From Lachnoclostridium sp. UBA7122 (GTDB lineage: Bacteria > Bacillota > Clostridia > Lachnospirales > Lachnospiraceae): 9,663 bases of DNA. Under the pieces are notes generated by a model. It was not told where the DNA came from. It ran no database searches and was given only the letters and a program-made list of their open reading frames with translations. The stretch lies in contig DKXQ01000126.1 in NCBI GenBank assembly GCA_002493085.1, positions 1 through 9,663 of the forward strand, written 5' to 3'. Made by a program: the position numbers and the translations under genes. Each line of letters starts with the position of its first letter. Positions within the stretch are counted from its first letter, which is position 1. This document shows positions 1 through 7,093 of the stretch, piece after piece.

Positions 1-21
1 GCATAGACCGTGAATAGTAAC

Positions 22-67
22 AAAAAATTTCCGCATGAACTGGATATTACTCCTTTTCATGCGGAAA
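22..67 (-). terminator. Intrinsic terminator of the PTS operon
   Basis: Arms TTTCCGCATGAA (28-39) and TTCATGCGGAAA (56-67) pair perfectly over 12 bp with a 16-nt loop. Read on the minus strand, the stem is followed directly by a run of T (the A run at 22-27). It starts 11 nt after the enzyme I stop codon, so it ends the operon. The sequence shows a classical Rho-independent terminator. Confidence 0.93.
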
Positions 68-78
68 CCGCAAATTAA

Positions 79-1698
79 CTATTTGCTTAAATCACAGTTA
101 CGGATTGCAGACCTGACTGCTAAAATCCTGGATGGGGTTACTGATAATTCATCTACTCCCATGCGCAGGAATGTTTCTGTCAATGTAGTGTCTGCCCCAA
201 GTTCACCACAGATGCCTACCCAGGCTCCTCCTTTGTGTCCATTCTCAACTGTCATCTGTATTGCACGCAGCACCGCAGGATGGTGTGCATCATAGAAAGA
301 ATCCAGACGGGGGTTCTGGCGGTCGATTGCCAGCGTGTACTGTGTCAGGTCGTTTGTGCCAATAGAGAAAAAGTCCACTTCTTTGGCTAACTCTTCTGTC
401 ATCCACACTGCTGCCGGTGTTTCAATCATAATGCCAAGTTCCACATCGCCATATTCAATTCCCTGGCTGTCCAGTTCTTCTTTTACCTCTGCTACAATTT
501 TTTTAATGCGTCTGACTTCGTCTATAGAGATTATCATCGGGAACATGATAGCAATGCTTCCATAGCTGCTGGCCCTGTAGATTGCCCTGAGCTGTGTTTT
601 AAAAATATCCGGCTGTTCAAGACAGATACGGATTGCACGGTATCCCATTGCAGGATTATCTTCATGTTCCAGATTGAAATAATCTACCTGTTTATCAGCA
701 CCTATATCCAGTGTGCGGATAATAACTTTTTTGCCTGCCATTGTCTGCACTACGGAACGGTATGCATTAAACTGCTCTTCTTCTGTAGGAAATGTTTCTG
801 AACCTAAGTATAAAAATTCTGAACGGAATAATCCAATACCTGATGCATCATTCTGTAATACAGCTGGTACATCACCGACACCTCCGATATTGGCATATAG
901 TTTAACTTTCCTGCCATCTTTGGTGATATCTGGCATACCTTTCAGTTCCTGGAGCAGACGGGCTTTTTCCGCTTCTTCTTCCTGCTTTTTGCGGTATTTT
1001 TCTATTGTTGCTTCATCTGGGTCTATGTATAACACACCTTTAAACCCATCCACAATACCAAAATGCCCGTCTATGCTTTCATCATAATCTACCCCGATTA
1101 ATGCTGGGATATTCATGGTTCTTGCAAGTATTGCTGTATGTGAATTGGTAGATCCGTAACGTGTAACAAATGATAACAGCAGCGATTTATCTAACTGTAC
1201 TGTTTCTGATGGTGCTAAGTCTTCTGCAACCAGAATAACTGGCTCATCGCTGTTAAGTTTTGCATCCTCTGTTCCCTGTAATACAGATATGACACGGTTG
1301 CTTATATCCTTTACATCAGCTGCCCTGGCTTTCATGTAATCATCATCCATAGCAGCAAACATTGTAGAAAAGTTATCCCCGGATACAGCTACTGCATATT
1401 CTGCATTGACATTTTGTGTCTTAATCATATTTGCAACAGACTCCCTGAAATCCAGGTCATCTAACATCATCTGGTGTACTTCAAAAATAGCTGCGCTTGT
1501 CTCTCCCACCTCTTTCATAGCTTTATCATACAAGGCGGCAAGCTGTTCCTTTGCTTTTACAGTTGCATCTTCAAAGCGCTTAAATTCAGCATCAGTATCT
1601 TGGATTTTAACTCTTTTTACAACATTGTCACTTTTTTTGTAGATGGAGAGGCGGCCAATAGCAACCCCTCCAAATACGGACTTTCCCTGCATCTCCAT
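79..1698 (-). CDS. ptsI: PTS enzyme I (phosphoenolpyruvate-protein phosphotransferase)
   Basis: Enzyme I takes phosphate from PEP and passes it to the active-site His of HPr, the first step of PTS sugar uptake, in the cytoplasm. The 539-residue product has the N-terminal HPr-binding/phospho-His domain with the active His in GSTNSHTAILART (His187), then the PEP-binding barrel with LFRSEFLY (291-298), IIRTLDIGADK (326-336), GIMIETPAA (422-430), FSIGTNDLTQYTLAIDR (444-460) and catalytic Cys497 in GICGELGAD. It is about 30 residues shorter than E. coli EI (575); the shortfall is mostly the C-terminal helical tail after the SRI..VRSAIRN segment. All catalytic motifs remain, so it should be active. 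The start ATG lies 3 nt after the HPr stop. Its likely Shine-Dalgarno, AAGGAG, lies inside the end of the HPr gene, about 12 nt upstream; a second in-frame ATG (third codon) is possible but further away. It is last in the operon. Confidence 0.96.
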   Translation of the reverse strand: MEMQGKSVFGGVAIGRLSIYKKSDNVVKRVKIQDTDAEFKRFEDATVKAKEQLAALYDKAMKEVGETSAAIFEVHQMMLDDLDFRESVANMIKTQNVNAEYAVAVSGDNFSTMFAAMDDDYMKARAADVKDISNRVISVLQGTEDAKLNSDEPVILVAEDLAPSETVQLDKSLLLSFVTRYGSTNSHTAILARTMNIPALIGVDYDESIDGHFGIVDGFKGVLYIDPDEATIEKYRKKQEEEAEKARLLQELKGMPDITKDGRKVKLYANIGGVGDVPAVLQNDASGIGLFRSEFLYLGSETFPTEEEQFNAYRSVVQTMAGKKVIIRTLDIGADKQVDYFNLEHEDNPAMGYRAIRICLEQPDIFKTQLRAIYRASSYGSIAIMFPMIISIDEVRRIKKIVAEVKEELDSQGIEYGDVELGIMIETPAAVWMTEELAKEVDFFSIGTNDLTQYTLAIDRQNPRLDSFYDAHHPAVLRAIQMTVENGHKGGAWVGICGELGADTTLTETFLRMGVDELSVTPSRILAVRSAIRNCDLSK

Positions 1699-1701
1699 AT
1701 T

Positions 1702-1959
1702 TTATAAATTCTCCTTAAAGAAGGTTTCCAGTTCAGCGATTGCTGTATCTTCACCCTCACCATCACATTTTACAGTAACCTCCATGCCGCATTTAACGCC
1801 AAGTGACATAATGCCCATGATGCGCTTTGCATCTACTTCCCTGCCATCTTTTGCTATCTTAACAGAACATGCATATCCTGCTGCCTGTTTTACCAGTACT
1901 CCTGCTGGCCTTGCGTGAATTCCTTCTGGGTCCGTTATTGTGTAAGTAAACTCCTTCAT
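1702..1959 (-). CDS. ptsH: HPr phosphocarrier protein without regulatory Ser46
   Basis: HPr carries phosphate from enzyme I to the EIIA domain of sugar permeases. The 85-residue length is normal for the family. Active His15 lies in the motif GIHARPAG (13-20). The second signature reads AKRIMGIMSLG, where Firmicute HPr usually reads KSIMG(V)MSLG. Residue 46, the serine phosphorylated by HPr kinase/phosphorylase in Bacillus-type catabolite repression, is therefore Arg, although the surrounding helix and Ser52 are conserved. PTS transfer should be intact, but Ser46-based CcpA co-repressor function should be absent from this copy (inference). A good ribosome binding site (GAGAGGAG, 7-8 nt before ATG) precedes it. 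The gene lies 59 nt after the kinase gene and 3 nt before ptsI, so the HPr and EI pair is tightly linked. Confidence 0.96.
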   Translation of the reverse strand: MKEFTYTITDPEGIHARPAGVLVKQAAGYACSVKIAKDGREVDAKRIMGIMSLGVKCGMEVTVKCDGEGEDTAIAELETFFKENL

Positions 1960-2018
1960 TGTAAATCTCCTCTCTTTGATGTTATTTTTAACAATGGTTA
2001 CATACTTTGTTTTGCTGT

Positions 2019-2936
2019 TTATAAGTAACTTTTTCCAAACTGTTCCAGCAGTCCGCGTACAGCTTCTTTCGTTGCCATGCCCTCAGAAAAAGCAGACGCT
2101 GAACCAGTACATACACCCATATAAAATGCCTGTTCATAATCACCTGATGCAAGATAGCCTGCGATAAAGCCTGCTACCATAGAATCACCTGAACCAACTG
2201 AATTCTGGACTTTTCCAGATGGTGCCTCAGACTGGTATACACTTCCATCTTCTGCCAGAAGCACAGCACCTTCACCAGCCATAGACACCAGTACATTACG
2301 TGCGCCTTCTTCCTGCATTTTCCGTGCATAAGAAACTACATCATCTCTTGTCTTAAGCTCCACTCCATATATTTCACCTAATTCATGGTTATTTGGCTTT
2401 ACTAAGAATGGATGGTATTCCAGCACGTTCATCAGCAAATCTTTAGTAGCATCTACTGCAATTTTAAGATTTTTATCTGACAGGCGTTTCATAATATCAC
2501 TGTACATTGTTTCTGGCATAACAGATGGGATTGAACCAGCCAGTACCAATATATCATCATCTTTAATATTATCTAACTTAGCATAAAGCTTGTCAATATC
2601 TTCATCACTAATTCCTGGTCCCATTCCATTAATCTCAGTTTCGTCTTCTGACCTTACTTTCATATTAATGCGGGACAATCCTTTAGCTGCTGTAATAAAA
2701 TCTGACTGCACTCCCCGCTCTTCCATAAGCCTGGCAATCTCTTTTCCTGTAAATCCAGCCTGGAACCCAAGTGCTGTACTGCTGTATCCAAGGTTGCTAA
2801 GTACCATGGATACATTAATTCCCTTGCCACCAGGATTTATAATCTCTTTATTAGTGCGGTTTACAAGCCCCATCTTAAAATTATCAACTGACACTATATA
2901 ATCAAGAGATGGATTAAATGTAACTGTATATATCAT
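2019..2936 (-). CDS. fruK: 1-phosphofructokinase (PfkB family)
   Basis: This is a PfkB/ribokinase-family kinase, best matched to Firmicute 1-phosphofructokinase, which makes fructose 1,6-bisphosphate from fructose 1-phosphate and ATP. The 305-residue length is typical. Visible motifs are the N-terminal TVTFNPSLDY (4-13), GGKGIN (36-41) for sugar binding, SRINMK (88-93), KPNNHELGE (180-188), and the ATP/anion-hole signature SVGSGDSMVAG (246-256), with Asp251 as catalytic base; the usual GAGD is GSGD here. The start is set by a strong AAAGGAGG 7 nt before ATG. It lies 22 nt after the EIICBA gene and 59 nt before HPr. No fructose-type EII is present, so its substrate is more likely made by the dehydrogenase of the same operon than imported as fructose 1-phosphate. 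Tagatose-6-phosphate kinase is the main alternative; FruK is preferred on overall motif similarity. Confidence 0.88.
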   Translation of the reverse strand: MIYTVTFNPSLDYIVSVDNFKMGLVNRTNKEIINPGGKGINVSMVLSNLGYSSTALGFQAGFTGKEIARLMEERGVQSDFITAAKGLSRINMKVRSEDETEINGMGPGISDEDIDKLYAKLDNIKDDDILVLAGSIPSVMPETMYSDIMKRLSDKNLKIAVDATKDLLMNVLEYHPFLVKPNNHELGEIYGVELKTRDDVVSYARKMQEEGARNVLVSMAGEGAVLLAEDGSVYQSEAPSGKVQNSVGSGDSMVAGFIAGYLASGDYEQAFYMGVCTGSASAFSEGMATKEAVRGLLEQFGKSYL

Positions 2937-2958
2937 AATAGAACCTCCTTTCTAAATA

Positions 2959-4848
2959 CTATTCTAACTGTTTTAGAATCCATTCAACATCATTTGTTGT
3001 TTTCATCTTCTCAAGGACTTCTTCATCCTCAAGTGCTTCGCAGATTTTCTGCAAAAGGTCAAGATGCTCATCTCCAATTCCTGCAATGCCAAATACTAAT
3101 TGTGCTTTTTCACCGCCAAAGTCTACACCTTCTGGATACTGTACCAGCACAATTCCTGTCTTTTTAACAGAATCCTTTGCCTCAGATGTACCATGTGGAA
3201 TTGCAAGACCCATTCCCATATATGTGCTGACAAGTTTTTCACGCTCAACCATAGCATCCACGTAAGCTTCGCCAACGCATCCCTGGCTTACTAACAGTCT
3301 GCCTGCTGTGCGTATTGCCTCTTCTTTTGGCACTGGTGCCTGGTTTAACTTAATGCCATTTTTGTCAATAACTTTTTTCTTAGAATTATCTGCTGGCGCT
3401 TCACTCTGTACGGCTGGTGCAGCAGCACTGCTTCCATTCTCATCAGCTCCTGATGCCAGCTGCTGGTATAAAGCATCCAGTGATGGGTCAGCAAGGAAAT
3501 TGCCAATTGTGATTAACTTCGCCTGTGGCGCAGACTTTCTTGCACGGTCTGCAAGTGTAACCTGTACAACTGCTATATCACAATCTGAAGGAATATTGTC
3601 TACAGAAGTGTTCTTTACTATAATCTCTGGACGTACATCCTTTATACGGTTGCGGAACTTTGTAGCTCCCATTGCAGAAGAACCCATGCCTGCATCACAT
3701 GCAAATATAATCTTCTTAACACTTGAAGAGTCTATTGGCTCATTGCTTTGTGGAACTGCCAGCCCCTTAGCTTCAGCTTTCATCTGTCCCATCTGGTCCT
3801 GTGCATCTGCCAGGCTTCCTTTTTTGCCATCTGTCAGTTTAATAATTGGCGATGCAATCAGGAAAGATACTACTGTTGCAATCAGTACACCTATTATAGT
3901 AAACAATATTTTATCCCTTGGTGCCATAGACATAAATGCAATGATAGAGCCAGGTGAAGAAGGTGCTTTCAGTCCACAGCCTGTCATTGAAAAGAATGCT
4001 ATAGCGCAGAAGTTACCTACAATTGGTGCAATAATAACAAGTGGGTTCATCAGTATATACGGGAAGTAAATCTCATGTATTCCGCCAAAGAAATGTATTA
4101 TAACTGCACCAGGGGCAGACTGTTTTGTAGTTTTGTCTTTTGCAAAAAAGCAGTATGCAAGTAATACGCCAAGCCCAGGGCCAGGATTTGCTTCAAGCAT
4201 ATACAGTATGGACTGCCCGGCAGCTTCTGCCTCAGCAGAGCCAATCGGTGTAAAAATACCCTGGTTGATAGCATTATTCAGGAACAGTACTTTTGCTGGT
4301 TCTATAAATATTGCAACTAATGGCAGCAGACTGTGTTCCACAAGTATATCTACACCTGCTGATAATACAGAAAGAACACCTGTCATAAATGGCCCAATTA
4401 TAAAATATCCAATAATTGAAATAACCATGCCAAGTATGCCAATTGAAAAGTTGTTGATTAACATTTCAAAACCAGTTGGCATATGGCCATCCATCTTGTC
4501 ATCAAATAACTTAATGACCCATCCTGCAAAAGGTCCTATAACCATAGCTCCCATAAGCATTGGCTGGCCGCCCTCTATACCACCAACACCTGCAATGCAT
4601 CCTATAACTGCAATAGCGCCCATAACACGCCCTCTCTCTCCGGCTATAAGAGAGCCTCCTGTTGAAGCAATCAGTACCGGAAGCAGATAATGCAGCATAT
4701 ATGGCTGGATTGAAGCCAGTCCTGCATTTGGCAGCCATCCATCTGCAATAAACAATGCAGTAATAAGGCCCCATGCAATAAATGCACCAATATTAGGCAT
4801 TACCATGGATGATAAAAACTTGCCAAACTTTTGTACCCCGTTTTTCAT
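2959..4848 (-). CDS. mtlA: PTS mannitol-type permease, fused EIICBA
   Basis: This membrane permease imports a hexitol, most likely D-mannitol, and phosphorylates it on entry. All three domains are fused in the order C-B-A, in 629 residues (E. coli MtlA has 637). EIIC covers about 1-340, with many hydrophobic helices and the signature GGIHEIYFPY (255-264). EIIB covers about 377-465, with the phosphocysteine motif CDAGMGSSAMG (Cys384). An Ala/Ser/Glu-rich linker follows (about 466-490). EIIA covers about 500-629, with phospho-His552 in GLAIPHGTSEAKDS. Cys384 and His552 correspond to E. coli Cys384 and His554. The ATG has a strong AAAGGAGG 8 nt upstream. It lies 30 nt after the dehydrogenase gene and 22 nt before the kinase gene. 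The substrate is inferred from family; a related hexitol is possible because the neighbouring dehydrogenase is not the classical MtlD. Confidence 0.94.
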   Translation of the reverse strand: MKNGVQKFGKFLSSMVMPNIGAFIAWGLITALFIADGWLPNAGLASIQPYMLHYLLPVLIASTGGSLIAGERGRVMGAIAVIGCIAGVGGIEGGQPMLMGAMVIGPFAGWVIKLFDDKMDGHMPTGFEMLINNFSIGILGMVISIIGYFIIGPFMTGVLSVLSAGVDILVEHSLLPLVAIFIEPAKVLFLNNAINQGIFTPIGSAEAEAAGQSILYMLEANPGPGLGVLLAYCFFAKDKTTKQSAPGAVIIHFFGGIHEIYFPYILMNPLVIIAPIVGNFCAIAFFSMTGCGLKAPSSPGSIIAFMSMAPRDKILFTIIGVLIATVVSFLIASPIIKLTDGKKGSLADAQDQMGQMKAEAKGLAVPQSNEPIDSSSVKKIIFACDAGMGSSAMGATKFRNRIKDVRPEIIVKNTSVDNIPSDCDIAVVQVTLADRARKSAPQAKLITIGNFLADPSLDALYQQLASGADENGSSAAAPAVQSEAPADNSKKKVIDKNGIKLNQAPVPKEEAIRTAGRLLVSQGCVGEAYVDAMVEREKLVSTYMGMGLAIPHGTSEAKDSVKKTGIVLVQYPEGVDFGGEKAQLVFGIAGIGDEHLDLLQKICEALEDEEVLEKMKTTNDVEWILKQLE

Positions 4849-4878
4849 GCTACGCCCCTCCTTTCATAAGAGTGCTGG

Positions 4879-6141
4879 TTAATCTTTTACAAAATTGCTT
4901 AACAGGTATTCTTCTGCTTCCGGACACCACAATCCCATATTTGCATCCAGAATATCAGCTAAACCAGCAAACCGTTCATCTTCTGCAGCTTTTGCACGGA
5001 AATCTTCTAATGCTGTAAGTGGCATATCAAGATGTGTATATATAAGTTTCTTGCCGCCTGGAATCTTTGGAAGGTTTAGTGTAGTATCTGCTACTGAATC
5101 AAGACCGCCTACATGTGTAACCATAACTGCCGGATTGATACGCTTTGCTGCTGTAAGTTCCAGTGACTCAATCATGTCTGCTGTGTTGCCGCCCGTAGTT
5201 CCCATAACATGGGTTGAATTATAGTGTACATCATAGAAATTCATCTTTGCACTAAACTGTGTATCTGTAGGACCTGCAAAGAAATTCAGACAGCCATCCC
5301 TGCCAAGTACCCCGCTGCTTTGTTCTACAACTGCTGCAACAGGTGCATAGCAGAATACATCGTCAAAACCTGTACCGCCAGTAATTTCACGCAATCCTGC
5401 AACTGGGTCTTCCATATTGCCAGTATTTACAAAACGCAGGTCAATGCCATCGGCCTTTGCCTCTGCTACTGGGAACAGTTCTTCTGCACGTTTCAGCCTG
5501 TCTTCATTAACATCTGTTACAACTACCATAGAAGGACGTACATCCCTGTGGAGTGCATATGTCAGTGCGCCTAATCCCATAGGGCCTGCTCCAGCCATAA
5601 TTGCAAGTTTTCCGCCTTCTTTAATACCCATATCATGATGGTAAACACCCATCTGGGTATGGTAAGCTGCATTAAATGCACCAATGCTGCATGACATAGG
5701 CTCTGCTAAAGATGCCTCATAATATGCACGTCCTTTGTACTCTAACAGACATCCTAATTCCATTACCTCAGCAGGAATCACACAGTACGTACAGTCTCCT
5801 CCGAAAAATTCATAAGAATATCCCGGGCTCCACATAGTACCTTTGTAATTAAGTGCAGGCTGTAATGTAAATTTCATGCCAGGTTTAAACTTATCCTGAT
5901 GTGTGGCACCTACTTTTACAATATCACCTGCAAATTCATGTCCCATAATTGCTGGATGTTCTGCAACATCGTCATGTACACGCTTATGTTTTGTGCCAAG
6001 GATTGCACATTTGTAAGTAGACATACATATGCTGTCTGATACAACCTTTACCAGAATTTCATCCTCCTTAATCTCTGGTAACTCAAACTCATCAATCCTT
6101 AAATCATTTGCTCCATGAAGTCTAACCGCTCTTGTTTTCAT
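4879..6141 (-). CDS. Zinc-dependent polyol-phosphate dehydrogenase, L-sorbose-1-phosphate reductase-like
   Basis: This medium-chain, zinc-type NAD(P)-dependent dehydrogenase has 420 residues, longer than the usual 340-350 for the family. The catalytic zinc ligands are visible as Cys39 (SICMS), His68-Glu69 (GHEF) and Glu147 (AEPMSC). The four-Cys structural zinc lobe of classical alcohol dehydrogenases is not present. The Rossmann motif is GAGPMG (184-189), with Asp210 ending the second strand, which suggests NAD preference. The N-terminus and overall layout recall clostridial L-sorbose-1-phosphate reductases (SorE type), which interconvert L-sorbose 1-phosphate and glucitol 6-phosphate. As first gene of a mannitol-type PTS operon, it probably oxidises the imported hexitol phosphate. 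It takes the place of MtlD, which belongs to an unrelated long-chain family. The ATG is preceded by AAAGGAG at 9 nt and by a consensus promoter about 50 nt further upstream. The exact substrate is not settled. Confidence 0.85.
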   Translation of the reverse strand: MKTRAVRLHGANDLRIDEFELPEIKEDEILVKVVSDSICMSTYKCAILGTKHKRVHDDVAEHPAIMGHEFAGDIVKVGATHQDKFKPGMKFTLQPALNYKGTMWSPGYSYEFFGGDCTYCVIPAEVMELGCLLEYKGRAYYEASLAEPMSCSIGAFNAAYHTQMGVYHHDMGIKEGGKLAIMAGAGPMGLGALTYALHRDVRPSMVVVTDVNEDRLKRAEELFPVAEAKADGIDLRFVNTGNMEDPVAGLREITGGTGFDDVFCYAPVAAVVEQSSGVLGRDGCLNFFAGPTDTQFSAKMNFYDVHYNSTHVMGTTGGNTADMIESLELTAAKRINPAVMVTHVGGLDSVADTTLNLPKIPGGKKLIYTHLDMPLTALEDFRAKAAEDERFAGLADILDANMGLWCPEAEEYLLSNFVKD

Positions 6142-6175
6142 TATAAAACTCTCCTTTCTTTATTTTAATAATTAT

Positions 6176-6213
6176 GTTGTTGTTTTAAAAGCTAAATTCA
6201 TTATAACAACAAT
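6176..6213 (-). promoter_or_regulatory. Inverted repeat flanking the -10 and start site (possible operator)
   Basis: The arms gttgttgtt (6176-6184) and aacaacaat (6205-6213) form an inverted repeat with an 8-bp perfect core and a 20-bp spacer. It brackets the -10 box and the expected transcription start. The upstream arm lies before the start site and is not transcribed, so it would act as DNA rather than as an RNA hairpin. It could be a binding site for a dimeric repressor. No regulator gene is in the window, so the binding protein is unknown and chance in AT-rich DNA is possible. Confidence 0.35.
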
Positions 6214-6228
6214 ATATAGCCTTGTCAA
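6200..6228 (-). promoter_or_regulatory. Consensus sigma-A promoter of the PTS operon
   Basis: On the minus strand, TTGACA (6223-6228) is separated by exactly 17 bp from TATAAT (6200-6205). Both hexamers are perfect consensus matches. Transcription should start near 6193, leaving a leader of about 50 nt before the dehydrogenase ATG. A-rich tracts just upstream (about 6231-6260) resemble an UP element. A promoter this strong normally needs repression to be controlled, which fits the nearby inverted repeat. Confidence 0.92.
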
Positions 6229-6394
6229 CACTTTTTTTACAAAAGTTTTTATTTTTGTTATTATATTCTAAATATAGTATAAAGCCGCATATTATATTAT
6301 GCAACAAACTATTCAATCTTATACCTAATATAACAATTTAGCATTATTATACCCATCACATATAATATAAACCATGGTTAATGGATATTTTGCC

Positions 6395-6426
6395 AAAAAA
6401 AACCAGGCATTAAAATGCCTGGTTTT
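6395..6426 (-). terminator. Intrinsic terminator after the ferredoxin-like gene
   Basis: The arms AAAACCAGGCAT (6399-6410) and ATGCCTGGTTTT (6415-6426) form a perfect 12-bp stem with a 4-nt loop. On the minus strand it ends in an eight-T run (A run at 6395-6402). It lies about 25 nt after the stop of the ferredoxin-like gene. It ends the upstream unit and insulates the PTS promoter. Confidence 0.95.
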
Positions 6427-6451
6427 CCTGATATTCCATAAGTCCTTTTTC

Positions 6452-7093
6452 TTAATTTTGTATAATTTTGCCATCAGTTGCCACTGTTACAGTCTGGCAT
6501 AGCATATGCTTTCCACTTTCCTGCACAGCTTTCTTTACTGCCATTTCCATTCCACCACAGCATGGAACTTCCATACGCAGTACAGTGACGCTTTTTATGT
6601 TATTATTTTTAATTATCTCCAAAAGCTTTATACTATAATCAACTGAATCAAGTTTCGGACATCCAATAAGTGTAATTCTGCCTTTCATATATCTATTGTG
6701 GATACCAGCATAAGCATACGCAGTACAGTCTGCTGCCACCAGTAAGTCTGCATTATTAAAATATGGCATATTCACAGGAACAAGTTTTATCTGGCAAGGC
6801 CACTGGCGAAGCTGTGAATCTGATACAGGCAGTTCCTGGGGCTGGATATTACAATCCTTTTGCTTCGCAGCAAAGACTGCTGCACTGTCATAAGCTGCTG
6901 CCTCACGTTCTTCAAAAGTAATTGCACCACATGGACATTCTGGCAGACAGTCACCTAATCCATCACAGTAATCTTCACGCAAAAGTTTTGCCTTTCCGCC
7001 ATCCATGCCAATTGCACCCTCATGACATGCTTTGGCACATGCTCCACAGCCATTGCATTTTTCTTCATCAATCTTTATAATTCTTCTTACCAT
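6452..7093 (-). CDS. Two-cluster 4Fe-4S ferredoxin-like protein with a Cys-rich C-terminal domain
   Basis: The N-terminus is a ferredoxin domain: CNGCGACAKAC (C-x2-C-x2-C-x3-C, residues 13-23) gives one 4Fe-4S cluster. A second, modified motif, CDGLGDCLPECPCGAI (about 43-58), gives the other. About 130 further residues hold more cysteines in the patterns DCTAYAY, IGCPKLD and VPCCGGME, which look like metal or redox ligands. No membrane segment is visible. The product is therefore probably a cytoplasmic electron carrier or redox partner; its specific role is not recognised. An ATG 15 nt further upstream (7108) is in frame, but the Shine-Dalgarno GGAGG overlaps that codon and sits 8 nt before the ATG at 7093, which is therefore chosen (213 residues). 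The gene overlaps the end of the preceding Cys-rich protein gene by 26 nt, which suggests coupled translation and joint function. Confidence 0.85.
   Translation of the reverse strand: MVRRIIKIDEEKCNGCGACAKACHEGAIGMDGGKAKLLREDYCDGLGDCLPECPCGAITFEEREAAAYDSAAVFAAKQKDCNIQPQELPVSDSQLRQWPCQIKLVPVNMPYFNNADLLVAADCTAYAYAGIHNRYMKGRITLIGCPKLDSVDYSIKLLEIIKNNNIKSVTVLRMEVPCCGGMEMAVKKAVQESGKHMLCQTVTVATDGKIIQN

Larger units (their letters stand above)
6142..6451. other. Intergenic region between the two transcription units
   Basis: This 310-bp, very AT-rich gap has no convincing gene. It holds the terminator of the upstream unit (6395-6426), the PTS operon promoter (6200-6228) and a possible operator. A short palindrome, AACCATGGTT (6370-6379), is present with no clear role. 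About 6261-6368 shows only AT-rich sequence with no recognisable riboswitch or small RNA. Confidence 0.7.

Noticed and set aside
1960..2018. Possible internal promoter or terminator before HPr
   Set aside because: The 59-bp gap contains only a weak GTTA/TAAC repeat and a ribosome binding site; no credible -35/-10 pair or T-run hairpin was found.
3308..4069. 253-codon open frame on the plus strand
   Set aside because: It lies wholly inside the well-supported EIICBA gene on the other strand, has no ribosome binding site, and its translation looks like no protein family.
4133..4690. 185-codon open frame on the plus strand
   Set aside because: It is antisense to the EIIC membrane domain; its low-complexity Pro/Ser/Ile-rich translation is typical of a shadow frame.
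6370..6379. Palindrome AACCATGGTT in the intergenic region
   Set aside because: Its 5-bp arms are too short to distinguish from chance, and it lies far from the mapped promoter boxes.
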